A stretch of DNA of 19,296 nucleotides from UBA1731 sp963653155 (GTDB taxonomy: Bacteria; Verrucomicrobiota; Kiritimatiellia; RFP12; UBA1067): assembly GCA_963653155.1 (NCBI GenBank), contig CAVJWR010000057.1, positions 1 to 19,296 on the forward strand. Reading direction: 5' to 3'. The notes below the pieces were generated by a model that was not told the origin of the DNA, ran no database searches, and worked only from the letters and a program-made list of their open reading frames with translations. A program made the translations under genes and the position numbers. This document shows positions 9,159 through 16,781 of the stretch, piece after piece (positions within the stretch are counted from its first letter, which is position 1; each line of letters opens with the position of its first letter).

Positions 9159-9168
9159 NNNNNNNNNN
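9159..9168. other. scaffold gap (10 N) between two genes
   Basis: Ten Ns, a placeholder length. It is followed directly by a signal-peptide-like sequence, so the gap hides the end of one gene and the beginning of the next. True length unknown. Confidence 0.95.
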
Positions 9169-11916
9169 GCCCATGTCGTGCGTCTGTCTGGTGCATTGCT
9201 GGCCCTTGTGGTCGCCCTTGCGCCGTTTGCCTGCTGGGCTGTAGAATATTGGCACGTTGGGTTGCCGAATGTCTGGGATCGGTCGGAGTCGTATGCACTT
9301 GCGATAGACGAACCCGGTGGTGTGGGGATACCAAGTCGCGGGGATGTCATTCTGCTGGGGCCGAACAAGATGGTCTCTCTCGATGAAACGAGCATTGCAT
9401 ATTTGAATGGTCGTGGTATTGAGCGTATTAGGTATAGGGGATCCAATATCCGCGTCCACATTCATAACGAATCTGCGGCGGTATTATCATTCGGTTGTGG
9501 AGATTCGTCAGAGTACGCATGGACGAACTGTGTGCTTGTGAAGACGGGCGGTGGATTTCTGACGTTCGACAAGGAAGGTTCGCTGTATCGTTCAGATTAC
9601 AATACCGGCATTGATTTGCAATCCGGAGAATTGCAACTAGGCCCGTCGATGGGCAGATATGCTTGGCATGCCTATGGCGGCGCGACCCTCGCCGCCGGTA
9701 CGACGCTCTGGTGCGTTACGAACGGTACGACGGTATTCCGAGGAGGGATATTTGGTTCGGGCACACTGACAAATCGACAACGGTACGATAGCGCAAACAA
9801 CATCTTGACGGCTGTTAAGTTTGAGCCTCGGCCAGACAAGACGGTTGAGAGGTCTGATTTCGCTGGTATTATAACTGGCTTTGGCAGGGTTCATCAAACC
9901 GTTGATTTTTGGTATCGAGGCGTTGAGAATACGTTTGACGATTTTTCTTGTGATGGGAACTGCGACGTTGGTTTCGTCGCTTTCCACGGTAATGGCTCGA
10001 CATCGCTCGGCAATCCATATTCGGCAGGTTTCCCGCTGCGCAACGGGACTTGTTTGCGCTACATAGGTGATGGTGCCGAGGTGACTACTCGCGGCTTTCA
10101 ACTTCTTGAAACCTCCGTTGCTCCTTCTATAGATGCGGGCGTAGGCGGTTTGACTGTCGCGAGTCCGTTCAATCTTGCAAACGGAAAACAGCAACGTCTT
10201 GCCCTTACTGGCACTAATATGGCGGAAGGAGTCTTTGTCGCTTCAGTCGGTAGGGTTTCGGGCGTTGTGTCGGGACGAGGGGCTTCGCTGTGTCTTACCA
10301 AGCGAGGTTCGGGTGTCTGGCGATTGGCGGCGAATTCGAATTTGCCCGCAAACAGACACCTTTCTGGTGTCGTTGGCGTTGTTGAGGGTACGCTTGCGGT
10401 CGATACGATCTGCAACGCCGGATTGCCATGCGCCATCGGCACCGCAACAGACCTTTATGCTGATATGTGCGCCGATGTGGATGATTTGAACCTTGTTCCG
10501 TATGCGCATTTTGTTGGTGGTCACGATTCTGAGGCTGTGTTGGACTATCGTGGGCCGGCCTCCCTATCCATATACAATCGCCCGATTGCCGTTTGTGGCC
10601 TCGGATGTCTTGTCGCCACGAACTGCGAGGCGATTGCATGGACGGGGTTTCAGGGATTGGGTGATGGCGAGAAACGTATGTCTTTTGTCTGCGCGGCGGG
10701 GCAGACAAACAAAGCGGCAGACATGACTGATTCGATGGAGGGCTCGGAAGGGACTCTAACGGTAGTCAAGGATGGCTCAGGTAACCTTGAGTTGTCAGGC
10801 AACCTTTCATTTGGCGGCGATCTGTTGGCGAAAGGTGGTGGTACGTTATTCGTTAGGGACATTCGTGGCGCGGCGTATCAGTACTATAGATTGACGATCA
10901 AGGAGACGGCGGCAGGCTCTTCGTTGTCGGAATATTCTGGATTCAACATCTCTACAGGTACGACATCTGCAAACAACCAGTCTCGGATGGTGGTGTTGGG
11001 GGAGTTCGGCCTGTACGACGATTCCGGGCGACGTCTCAACGCCTATGAGGCGTCATCCACAAACAGCTCGGTGGCGACACTGCTGCCGGCCCAGAGCGCG
11101 ATGGAAGACGATGCCATGTTCTACTTCGAGCCGAGAAATGCTTCGTTGAAGCATTTTGGATATCTGTCGGACTGTGATACAGGCTCCGGCATGTATTTTC
11201 AGGCAAGATGGCTTGACAGCACGAAATACCTCTCATATGATGCGCCTTCTACATGGATGAAGATCGTTGTGAGGCTACCGATAACATCATCGGCGGCCTC
11301 GTCGTTTGACCTAAATTACGTCACACCGTTTTCATCCGACCATGCCGCAGGTCAGCCTACCGCATTTAGCGTTGAGGGTTCTCCTGATGGTTTGAATTGG
11401 ACGGAACTGTATGCAACAAACAACATTGTCTTTCAACCGCCGGATTACTATTTTTGGTTGTCGAGCATGACGAGTGCCTATACAAATTCGGCGGCAGGCG
11501 GAAACCGAATGAAGCCGGAGTCTGTTGATCATGGACGCATTCCACTTGCGACAACGAATGACTTGCGGGAGTATGTTGTGCTGGACAATGTGCGGGCGAT
11601 TGGAGCGGCTTCGGGAACAAGGCTTGTTTTTGAAGGAGAACGCAAGACAGTACGTGGTCTTCGCGTCAGCAAAACAGACGGGCTTGGCACGATTGAAAAC
11701 TTTGCTCTTGCCGAAGAGGGCACGTTGTACGTGGATGATGTCGAGGACGCGACCGATTTTGCCATTTTAGGCAATCTAACAGATATCGAAGGGCTGGACA
11801 ACGCAAGGAACTGGTCGCTTGTCATTGACGGACGCCAATCGCGACGTCAGAGGTTTTCAGTCATGAAGGACGGTGTCAGAATTTTCAAAAAGGGCTTTGC
11901 ATTGATCGTAAGGTAG
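9169..11916 (+). CDS. secreted passenger/adhesin-like protein with autotransporter-associated repeats and discoidin-like region; 5' end at gap
   Basis: Just after the gap the sequence reads VRLSGALLALVVALAPFACWA, a clear signal peptide, so this is a separate exported protein. GTG 9178 could be its start, or the start lies in the gap. The roughly 912 residues are beta-rich and low in charge. Two stretches resemble autotransporter-associated beta-strand (PATR) repeats: LTKRGSGVWRLAANSNLP followed by GVVEGTLAV, and VVKDGSGNLELSGNLSFGG followed by GGGTLFVRD. Further on, YQYYRLTIKET ... VVLGEFGLYDDSGRRLN and the later FSVEGSPDGLNWTEL resemble discoidin (F5/8 type C) segments found in surface proteins binding glycans. 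No beta-barrel translocator is seen at the C-terminus, which ends GVRIFKKGFALIVR. It follows the secreted gene at 6655 in the same direction and may share its transcript. Function is inferred as surface attachment or glycan binding. Confidence 0.75.
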   Translation, partial: AHVVRLSGALLALVVALAPFACWAVEYWHVGLPNVWDRSESYALAIDEPGGVGIPSRGDVILLGPNKMVSLDETSIAYLNGRGIERIRYRGSNIRVHIHNESAAVLSFGCGDSSEYAWTNCVLVKTGGGFLTFDKEGSLYRSDYNTGIDLQSGELQLGPSMGRYAWHAYGGATLAAGTTLWCVTNGTTVFRGGIFGSGTLTNRQRYDSANNILTAVKFEPRPDKTVERSDFAGIITGFGRVHQTVDFWYRGVENTFDDFSCDGNCDVGFVAFHGNGSTSLGNPYSAGFPLRNGTCLRYIGDGAEVTTRGFQLLETSVAPSIDAGVGGLTVASPFNLANGKQQRLALTGTNMAEGVFVASVGRVSGVVSGRGASLCLTKRGSGVWRLAANSNLPANRHLSGVVGVVEGTLAVDTICNAGLPCAIGTATDLYADMCADVDDLNLVPYAHFVGGHDSEAVLDYRGPASLSIYNRPIAVCGLGCLVATNCEAIAWTGFQGLGDGEKRMSFVCAAGQTNKAADMTDSMEGSEGTLTVVKDGSGNLELSGNLSFGGDLLAKGGGTLFVRDIRGAAYQYYRLTIKETAAGSSLSEYSGFNISTGTTSANNQSRMVVLGEFGLYDDSGRRLNAYEASSTNSSVATLLPAQSAMEDDAMFYFEPRNASLKHFGYLSDCDTGSGMYFQARWLDSTKYLSYDAPSTWMKIVVRLPITSSAASSFDLNYVTPFSSDHAAGQPTAFSVEGSPDGLNWTELYATNNIVFQPPDYYFWLSSMTSAYTNSAAGGNRMKPESVDHGRIPLATTNDLREYVVLDNVRAIGAASGTRLVFEGERKTVRGLRVSKTDGLGTIENFALAEEGTLYVDDVEDATDFAILGNLTDIEGLDNARNWSLVIDGRQSRRQRFSVMKDGVRIFKKGFALIVR

Positions 11917-11965
11917 TGACATAAGCCGGAACGAGAGAGAATGCGGCTCGCTTCGCTTGGTGGAC

Positions 11966-11981
11966 GGCATGTCGCCATGCC
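11966..11981. terminator. hairpin downstream of the secreted protein genes
   Basis: GGCATG, loop TCGC, CATGCC forms a perfect 6-bp stem 50 nt after the stop at 11916, between convergent genes. There is no U-tract. It could equally be part of a dispersed intergenic repeat with the heptamer array that follows. Confidence 0.3.
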
Positions 11982-12025
11982 AGTTGGAGGCGGTAAATCA
12001 TCAAATGCCCCCAATGACCAAATAC

Positions 12026-12060
12026 AATCGTAAATCACAAATCGAAAATCGTAAATTACG
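12026..12060. repeat. five-unit heptamer repeat
   Basis: Five consecutive 7-nt units starting AAT: aatcgta, aatcaca, aatcgaa, aatcgta, aattacg. They fill most of the space between the secreted-protein gene and the end of hisC. Less regular AAT-containing sequence precedes them from about 11996. The remaining 160-nt intergenic region holds the hairpin at 11966 and no gene. Confidence 0.75.
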
Positions 12061-12076
12061 ACAGGGCAAAGCCCAG

Positions 12077-13133
12077 TTAGCCATCGAGTTCCTGAAGGGC
12101 GGCCAGTAGCGTATCCATCTGCTCGTCGGTTCCGATGGATATGCGCAGACGGTCTCCTGTGCGAGGTCCCTTGAAGTACCGTACGAAGATGCCGCGTTCG
12201 CGCAATGCCGCAAAGAGTTCGCTTGCGCACTTGTGGGCGGGGCGGGCGAAGAGGAAGTTTGATTCGGATGGCAGCACGTCCCACCCCATCTTTTCGAGGG
12301 CATTGGCAACGCGCTTGCGGGTTCTGATAACTTTTTTGGCGTTGGTGCGCATCCACGGAAGGTCGTTCAACGCCGCGAGGGCAACGGCCTGCGCAATCGC
12401 GTCCACATTGTACGAATCCTTCACCTTGTAGAGCGCGGCGATGAGATCTTCTGGGCCAATGCAGTATCCGACGCGCAGTCCCGCGAGCGAGAACGATTTC
12501 GAGAAGGTTCTCATCACGATTACGTTGCGGTTCGATTTCGCCGTGGCGAGTTCCATGCAGTTCTTCTTCGCGAAGTCCGCATAGGCTTCGTCCACCACCA
12601 ACACGCCCTTGAATCGCTTCGCGGCCGCAGAGACCATCTCAATCGGTGTCGATACGCCTGTCGGGGCGTTCGGATTCGTAAGCAGGAAAAGCGACACTTC
12701 GTTGCCAGAGGCGTTTCGCGTCACGATCTTCCCGTCCCACGTGAAGTCGTCCTTAAGCGGGGTCGGGACGAACCGAACGTTGCGAATCGCCGCAAGCGTC
12801 CTGTACAGCGAATAGGAGGGGTCGAGTGAGCCGATGGCCTCGGAGTCCTCCACGAATGCCTTTGCCGCCAGGGCGAGGACTTCATCGGATCCATTCCCCA
12901 CGAAGACGCGATCTGGCGAGGTCTTCCACATCTTCGCGATGCGGTTGCGCAATGCCNNNNNNNNNNGGGTAGCGGCGCAACTTCTCCATGTCAAACCCGT
13001 TCAGCGTCTGGGCGCACTTTGGGGATGGAGGATATGGGTTCTCGTTGGTGTTGAGCTTGACCGCCAGCCTCGTCTTCGGCTGTTCACCAGGCGTGTAGGC
13101 CTCAAGATCTTGTACGGATTGCGCGATTCTCAT
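12077..13133 (-). CDS. hisC: histidinol-phosphate aminotransferase (interrupted by a scaffold gap)
   Basis: PLP-dependent class II aminotransferase converting imidazole acetol phosphate and glutamate to histidinol phosphate in histidine synthesis. The N-terminal part (LEAYTPGEQPKTRLAVKLNTNENPY) has the typical HisC opening and continues to KLRRY at the gap. After the gap ALRNRIAKMW, VFVGNGSDEVL, LTNPNAPTG, VVDEAYADF and the PLP-lysine motif TFSKSFSLAGLRVGY follow, ending LRISIGTDEQMDTLL. The two parts are in different frames only because the 10 N placeholder has the wrong length: a real gap that is a multiple of three (for example 12-15 nt, enough for a YPDP-type motif) restores one frame. 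About 350 residues in total, normal for the family. It lies 46 nt downstream of two lipoprotein genes on the same strand and probably shares their transcript. Confidence 0.93.
12957..12966. other. scaffold gap (10 N) inside hisC
   Basis: Ten Ns between the codon for Tyr in KLRRY and ALRNRIA of HisC. Frame continuity requires the missing stretch to be a multiple of three, so 10 is a placeholder. Confidence 0.95.
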
Positions 13134-13179
13134 TTCTGTTGTCCAAAATTGTCTTGTTTACGGGACGGATTGCGCGTGC

Positions 13180-13560
13180 CTATTTCAGCAGCACTGCGCT
13201 TGTGTGGTATGCCGTGCGCGAAAGCAGTATCCAAAACACGCTCTCGTCTGTCTTGCGGCTCGTGAGGTTCACTATCCGGCTCGCCTTCACCCGCTCCATC
13301 TCGTCCTCAAGCATCTCAAGGTTGTTCTGGAGCGTGACCGTATTCTGGAAGAACTTGCATGAACACTTGTTCGGGGAGAGCGGGTCACCGCTGCCGAGAG
13401 GTATGAACTTGAACAGAAGCCATCCGGCGTTCTCAATCTCCACTGTCTCGATGGGCTTCTCCCCGTCTTCGACACCCATGCCATGGTAGTCGTTTGCCGT
13501 ATGCACTGTGGCGCATCCCGCGCAGACGATCACGGCCATTGTAGCGAAAATGCGTCTCAT
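13180..13560 (-). CDS. small lipoprotein, paralogue of the upstream lipoprotein
   Basis: The 126-residue product has a short signal peptide with lipobox VCAGC (Cys16). It shares with its upstream neighbour a core pattern: a KPIETVEIENAGWLLFKFIPL stretch here against KPMEHVVVSNYGWYLFDTFPL there. After that come a Phe-rich FFQNTVT versus KIFSDQVS segment, a helix, and a final strand (YHTSAVLL versus EIQFSAVLT). It lacks the C-terminal extension of the neighbour. The start ATG overlaps the preceding stop (ATGA), so translation is probably coupled. The family is unnamed to me; similar lipoproteins with an NxGWxLFxxxPL motif are known to me as uncharacterised proteins of the Verrucomicrobiota group. 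Role unknown; envelope location inferred. Confidence 0.82.
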   Translation of the reverse strand: MRRIFATMAVIVCAGCATVHTANDYHGMGVEDGEKPIETVEIENAGWLLFKFIPLGSGDPLSPNKCSCKFFQNTVTLQNNLEMLEDEMERVKASRIVNLTSRKTDESVFWILLSRTAYHTSAVLLK

Positions 13561-14081
13561 TTGCCGCCCTCCGGGTTGAGCTTGTCGAGAAGCTGGTTCA
13601 TTTCTTCCACGGCCTTTCTCTTTTTTGCGCCGTCTGGCAGTGCGGACGGCCTCCTTTGCGTGAGTACGGCGGAGAACTGTATTTCGTGGTAGGTAAGGAG
13701 ATAGGGGATCGGGACCGGGATGTTCAGGCCCGGTATGTTGAAGAGTACCCTTTCATCGCGGAAGAACATCAGGTCTTTCGCGTCCGCATGGATCGCGGCG
13801 GCATGCGCCATCATCCTGTCGTGCAGAAGTTCAGGCGATACCTGATCCGAAAAGATTTTAAACGGGAAGAATGCGCCGGGCGAGGCATTGCCGCACGCCA
13901 AGGGGAACGTGTCGAACAGGTACCAGCCGTAGTTGGATACGACAACGTGCTCCATTGGCTTCCCTTCATTGGGAGTGAGTGCGGAGCCCTTAAGGGATTC
14001 CGTAGTCGCGATGTCCATACTGTAGCATCCGGCAAGCAGGGCAAGCGCAATCGCCGCAAGCGGGAGTGAGGTTCGTTTCAT
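13557..14081 (-). CDS. lipoprotein with NYGWYLFDTFPL motif
   Basis: The 174-residue product begins MKRTSLPLAAIALALLAGC, a clear lipoprotein signal with Cys19. The start at 14081 is chosen because it places the signal peptide at the N-terminus and lies 7 nt downstream of a perfect extended -10. An in-frame upstream codon at 14108 would run through that promoter. The core (about 30-150) is paralogous to the downstream lipoprotein. A C-terminal helix rich in Lys/Glu (KKRKAVEEMNQLLDKL) is specific to this one. First gene of a probable three-gene unit with the second lipoprotein and hisC, divergent from the mla operon. No function can be assigned. Confidence 0.83.
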   Translation of the reverse strand: MKRTSLPLAAIALALLAGCYSMDIATTESLKGSALTPNEGKPMEHVVVSNYGWYLFDTFPLACGNASPGAFFPFKIFSDQVSPELLHDRMMAHAAAIHADAKDLMFFRDERVLFNIPGLNIPVPIPYLLTYHEIQFSAVLTQRRPSALPDGAKKRKAVEEMNQLLDKLNPEGGK

Positions 14082-14088
14082 GGCACGT

Positions 14089-14097
14089 ATTATATCA
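14089..14097 (-). promoter_or_regulatory. extended -10 promoter of lipoprotein-hisC unit
   Basis: On the minus strand TGATATAAT, with the hexamer ending 7 nt before the ATG at 14081, the same spacing as at the sensor kinase. A TTGACA at 14119-14124 (minus) is 24 nt away, too far for a normal -35. Implies a leaderless transcript. Confidence 0.6.
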
Positions 14098-14128
14098 GAA
14101 ACGCGCAAGACGTGGACCTGTCAAAATT

Positions 14129-14137
14129 TGATATAAT
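14129..14137 (+). promoter_or_regulatory. extended -10 promoter of the mla operon
   Basis: TGATATAAT ending 12 nt before ATG 14150 (9 nt before a possible TTG start at 14147). No convincing -35 and no Shine-Dalgarno, so the leader is predicted to be only a few bases. Confidence 0.6.
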
Positions 14138-14149
14138 ACGCTGACATTG

Positions 14150-14929
14150 ATGAAAATCTCGACGGACGATAATGGATCGAACATCTTCTCCCGCATCGGT
14201 CGTACCGGGCGGCTGATGGTGGAGGCGTTTGCCTACTTGCCGCATGTGCTGGCCAATGGCGATGCGCGTCGGTCGATGCTGTTTCACCTGTACTCCACCG
14301 GCATTCGCACTCTTCCGGTCATTACTGTAGTTGGGCTGTTCACGGGTATGATACTGGGGCTGCAGGTTGGATTGGCTCTCAGCAAGTTCAATCAGGAGAT
14401 GTACCTTGGTGCCGCCGTGATGATCACTCTCATACGCGAGATGGGACCATTCGTCACGGGGATATGCCTATCCGCCTGCGTGGGTTCCGCAATGGCGGCG
14501 GAGTTGGGCACCATGACTGTCAACGACGAGGTGGCCGCGCTTGAGATAATGTCCATCCCGCCGATACGCTACCTTGTCGCGCCCCGCATGGTGGGGCTGC
14601 TCGTCATGAGTCCGATACTGGCGTTCTATGCCTGCATCCTTGGCGTGATCGGCGGCGGGCTTGTGGGGTATACCCAGCTCAATGTCCCGTTTGCGCAGTA
14701 CATTGCGAGCGCGATGTCCATAGCGGAGCTGAAGGATCTCTTCACGGGCCTCCTGAAGGCGACGGTGTTCGGGGTAATAATATGCACGGTGTCGTGCTAT
14801 GAGGGATTCGAGTCGAAGCTTGGCGCCGTGGGCGTCGGACGGGCGACGCAGCGCAGCGTGATTGTATCGTTCCTGCTCATACTCATGTTCGGGTACATGA
14901 TTACCCGATTGTTCTACTTTGATTTCTGA
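14150..14929 (+). CDS. mlaE: MlaE-type ABC transporter permease
   Basis: Integral inner-membrane permease of the Mla/MCE phospholipid-transport system, 259 residues, typical for MlaE/YrbE. An N-terminal amphipathic part is followed by hydrophobic helices. These include VITVVGLFTGMILGLQVGLAL, the conserved coupling region REMGPFVTGICLSACVGSAM, AELGTMTVNDEVAALEIM, and VMSPILAFYACILGVIGGGL, with a last helix SFLLILMFGYMITRLF. It moves phospholipid between the inner membrane and the MCE protein using ATP hydrolysed by MlaF. First gene of mlaE-mlaF-mlaD; the next gene starts 4 nt after the stop. The direction of lipid movement cannot be read from sequence. Confidence 0.95.
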   Translation: MKISTDDNGSNIFSRIGRTGRLMVEAFAYLPHVLANGDARRSMLFHLYSTGIRTLPVITVVGLFTGMILGLQVGLALSKFNQEMYLGAAVMITLIREMGPFVTGICLSACVGSAMAAELGTMTVNDEVAALEIMSIPPIRYLVAPRMVGLLVMSPILAFYACILGVIGGGLVGYTQLNVPFAQYIASAMSIAELKDLFTGLLKATVFGVIICTVSCYEGFESKLGAVGVGRATQRSVIVSFLLILMFGYMITRLFYFDF

Positions 14930-14933
14930 TGCC

Positions 14934-15626
14934 ATGATACGGTTTGACAATGTGCATAAGGGCTTTGGCGACAGGCAGGTGCTTGCCGGCGTGAGCTTTG
15001 AGGTTGCCGATGGCGAGATATTGGCGATAGTGGGGCCTTCGGGAACGGGCAAGTCTGTGACGCTAAAGCACATCGTGGGCCTGCTCACCCCGGATTCCGG
15101 AACTGTCACGGTAAAGGACGGGGCAAGGATCGGCTACCTTTTCCAGGGTGGTGCGCTGCTCGCGTGGCTCACCGTGCGCGAGAATGTTGCCCTGCCGCTG
15201 AGGGAGACCACCAGCCTTGGCGACGACGAGATCGGCAGGCTTGTGGAAAGTGCCTTGCGGGCCGTAGGGATGGAGGATTCAGCCGACAAGTATCCGTCGG
15301 AGATATCGGGCGGCATGGTAAAGCGGGCGGGGCTCGCGCGCGCTATAGTGCGCAATGCGGATGCGGTCCTGTACGACGAGCCGACATCGGGGCTGGATCC
15401 CGTCACGTCCCGGACAATCTACCGGCTCATAAAGCGGTTGAATGTGGAGCAGGGGATTACGAGTCTGGTGGTCACGCATGACCTCGCCGGTGCCTGCGCC
15501 ATTGCGGACCGCATACTTATGCTTGATAAAGGCCACGTGGTGTTGGTTGCCACGCCAGCGGAGTTTGTCGCGTCAGATATCCCGGAGGTGCGCGAGTTCG
15601 TGTCTGCGGGTAAAGGAGAGATATGA
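14934..15626 (+). CDS. mlaF: MlaF-type ABC transporter ATP-binding protein
   Basis: Cytoplasmic ATPase of the Mla/MCE importer, 230 residues. Walker A GPSGTGKS, Q-loop region in YLFQGGALLAWLTVRENV (characteristic of MlaF), signature SGGMVKRAGLARAI, Walker B VLYDEPTSGLDP and H-loop VVTHDL are all present. ATG 14934 is chosen because MIRFDNVHKGFG is the normal beginning of the fold; a TTG at 14919 in frame would overlap mlaE. No obvious Shine-Dalgarno, so translation is probably coupled to mlaE, which ends 4 nt before. Its stop overlaps the mlaD start (ATGA). Confidence 0.96.
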   Translation: MIRFDNVHKGFGDRQVLAGVSFEVADGEILAIVGPSGTGKSVTLKHIVGLLTPDSGTVTVKDGARIGYLFQGGALLAWLTVRENVALPLRETTSLGDDEIGRLVESALRAVGMEDSADKYPSEISGGMVKRAGLARAIVRNADAVLYDEPTSGLDPVTSRTIYRLIKRLNVEQGITSLVVTHDLAGACAIADRILMLDKGHVVLVATPAEFVASDIPEVREFVSAGKGEI

Positions 15627-16750
15627 AGAAGAGAAACGAAGTCTTTTCCGAAACGATCGTAGGGATATTTATGGCGGCGGTGCTTGCGCTGCTCGTCTAC
15701 TTCACCATCGTGATATCTGGCGTGGACATACTTGTCGGGCGCACGAAAGTCCCCGTGAAGATAGAGTTTTCGGACGTCGGCGGACTAAAGGAACGCGACA
15801 GCGTTATGTATCGCGGCATGAAGGTTGGCGTGATAGACAGCATCGACCTCGGCGGGACAAACGTCACCATGACCGTGAGGGTCACTTCGGATGTCGTCTT
15901 GCGTGATGGATATCGCATATCGGTCGCATCCATGTCTCTGCTTGGCGGAAGCTATCTTCTGATGGAGGAGGGTACCGGCAATCCTCTGCCTCTTGAGACA
16001 ACGGTCTTTCGTGGAGAGCCGCCGATGGATTGGATGCGGGATCTCGGACGGATAGCGAGAAGCGTAGGCGAGATTACCGCCGATGGCGGCGTGAAGGGCA
16101 TCATTACGAACGTAGAGGCCGTTGCGGAGAAGCTGAACGCTGTAGTGTCCCGCGTTGAGCGCGGAGAGGGCACTGTCGGTAGACTGCTTTCATCGGACGA
16201 GACGATGTATCGCGACCTGAAGGATGCCGCCGCTTCCGTAAAGGCAATCTCGGTCCGCCTTGAGCGTGGCGAGGGAATGCTGGGCAAGCTTCTCTCTTCG
16301 GACGATACGCTCTACAACGACATCAAAGATACCGCCGCAGCGGCGAAGTCCATATCAACCAGGCTTGAGCGCGGCGAGGGAACGGTGGGCAAGCTCCTCT
16401 CCAGCGACGAGGCGGTATATGACGACCTCAAGGCCTCCATCGCAAACATCCGTGACGTGACGGCGAAGCTGAGGGACGGCAACGGGCTTTTCGCGAAGCT
16501 TGCCGGGGACGACAAGCTCGCTGCGGATACATCCGCGCTCGTGGAAAGGCTTGCCGCCGCGTCTGGCGACCTCGCAAAGGTTGCATCGCGAATGGAACGC
16601 GGGGAGGGTACTTTGGGGAAGCTGTCCGCAGATTCAAGGCTGTATGACGAAGTGACGGAGTTGCTGAAGGATGTTCGCCAAGTCGTGGACAACTACCGCG
16701 ACACTACGCCGATCAGCTCGTTCGGTTCTCTCATCGGCGGCGCACTTTGA
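15623..16750 (+). CDS. mlaD: MCE-domain (MlaD-like) substrate-binding protein with 35-residue C-terminal repeats
   Basis: Membrane-anchored periplasmic lipid-binding subunit, 375 residues, much longer than E. coli MlaD. A single N-terminal helix (about 11-33, TIVGIFMAAVLALLVYFTIV) is followed by an MCE domain (about 38-115: VPVKIEFSDVGGLKERDSVM ... SLLGGSYLLMEEG). The rest is predicted helical and built of repeats starting at residues 177, 212, 247, 282 (degenerate) and 323. The shared core is RLERGEGTVGKLLSSD followed by a Tyr-Asp-Leu helix. Such repeats could form a long helical needle spanning the periplasm. The start is supported by AAAGGAGAG directly upstream and overlaps the mlaF stop. 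No MlaB, MlaC or auxiliary lipoprotein gene follows. Confidence 0.93.
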   Translation: MKKRNEVFSETIVGIFMAAVLALLVYFTIVISGVDILVGRTKVPVKIEFSDVGGLKERDSVMYRGMKVGVIDSIDLGGTNVTMTVRVTSDVVLRDGYRISVASMSLLGGSYLLMEEGTGNPLPLETTVFRGEPPMDWMRDLGRIARSVGEITADGGVKGIITNVEAVAEKLNAVVSRVERGEGTVGRLLSSDETMYRDLKDAAASVKAISVRLERGEGMLGKLLSSDDTLYNDIKDTAAAAKSISTRLERGEGTVGKLLSSDEAVYDDLKASIANIRDVTAKLRDGNGLFAKLAGDDKLAADTSALVERLAAASGDLAKVASRMERGEGTLGKLSADSRLYDEVTELLKDVRQVVDNYRDTTPISSFGSLIGGAL

Positions 16751-16781
16751 GATGGCAGGGCTTCGATTCTCGACGCTTTGC

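Larger units (their letters stand above)
14086..14140. repeat. 12-bp inverted repeat carrying both divergent -10 boxes
   Basis: CGTATTATATCA (14086-14097) and its exact reverse complement TGATATAATACG (14129-14140), 31 nt apart. Each arm is the -10 region of one of two divergent promoters (lipoproteins leftward, mlaE rightward). Confidence 0.7.

Noticed and set aside
6601..11916. One continuous giant protein
   Set aside because: Continuity depends on 10 placeholder Ns; a second signal peptide directly after the gap shows two genes.
16151..16700. CRISPR-like or tandem DNA repeat array
   Set aside because: The periodicity of 105 nt is in the coding frame and conserved at the protein level; it is a protein repeat in the MCE gene.
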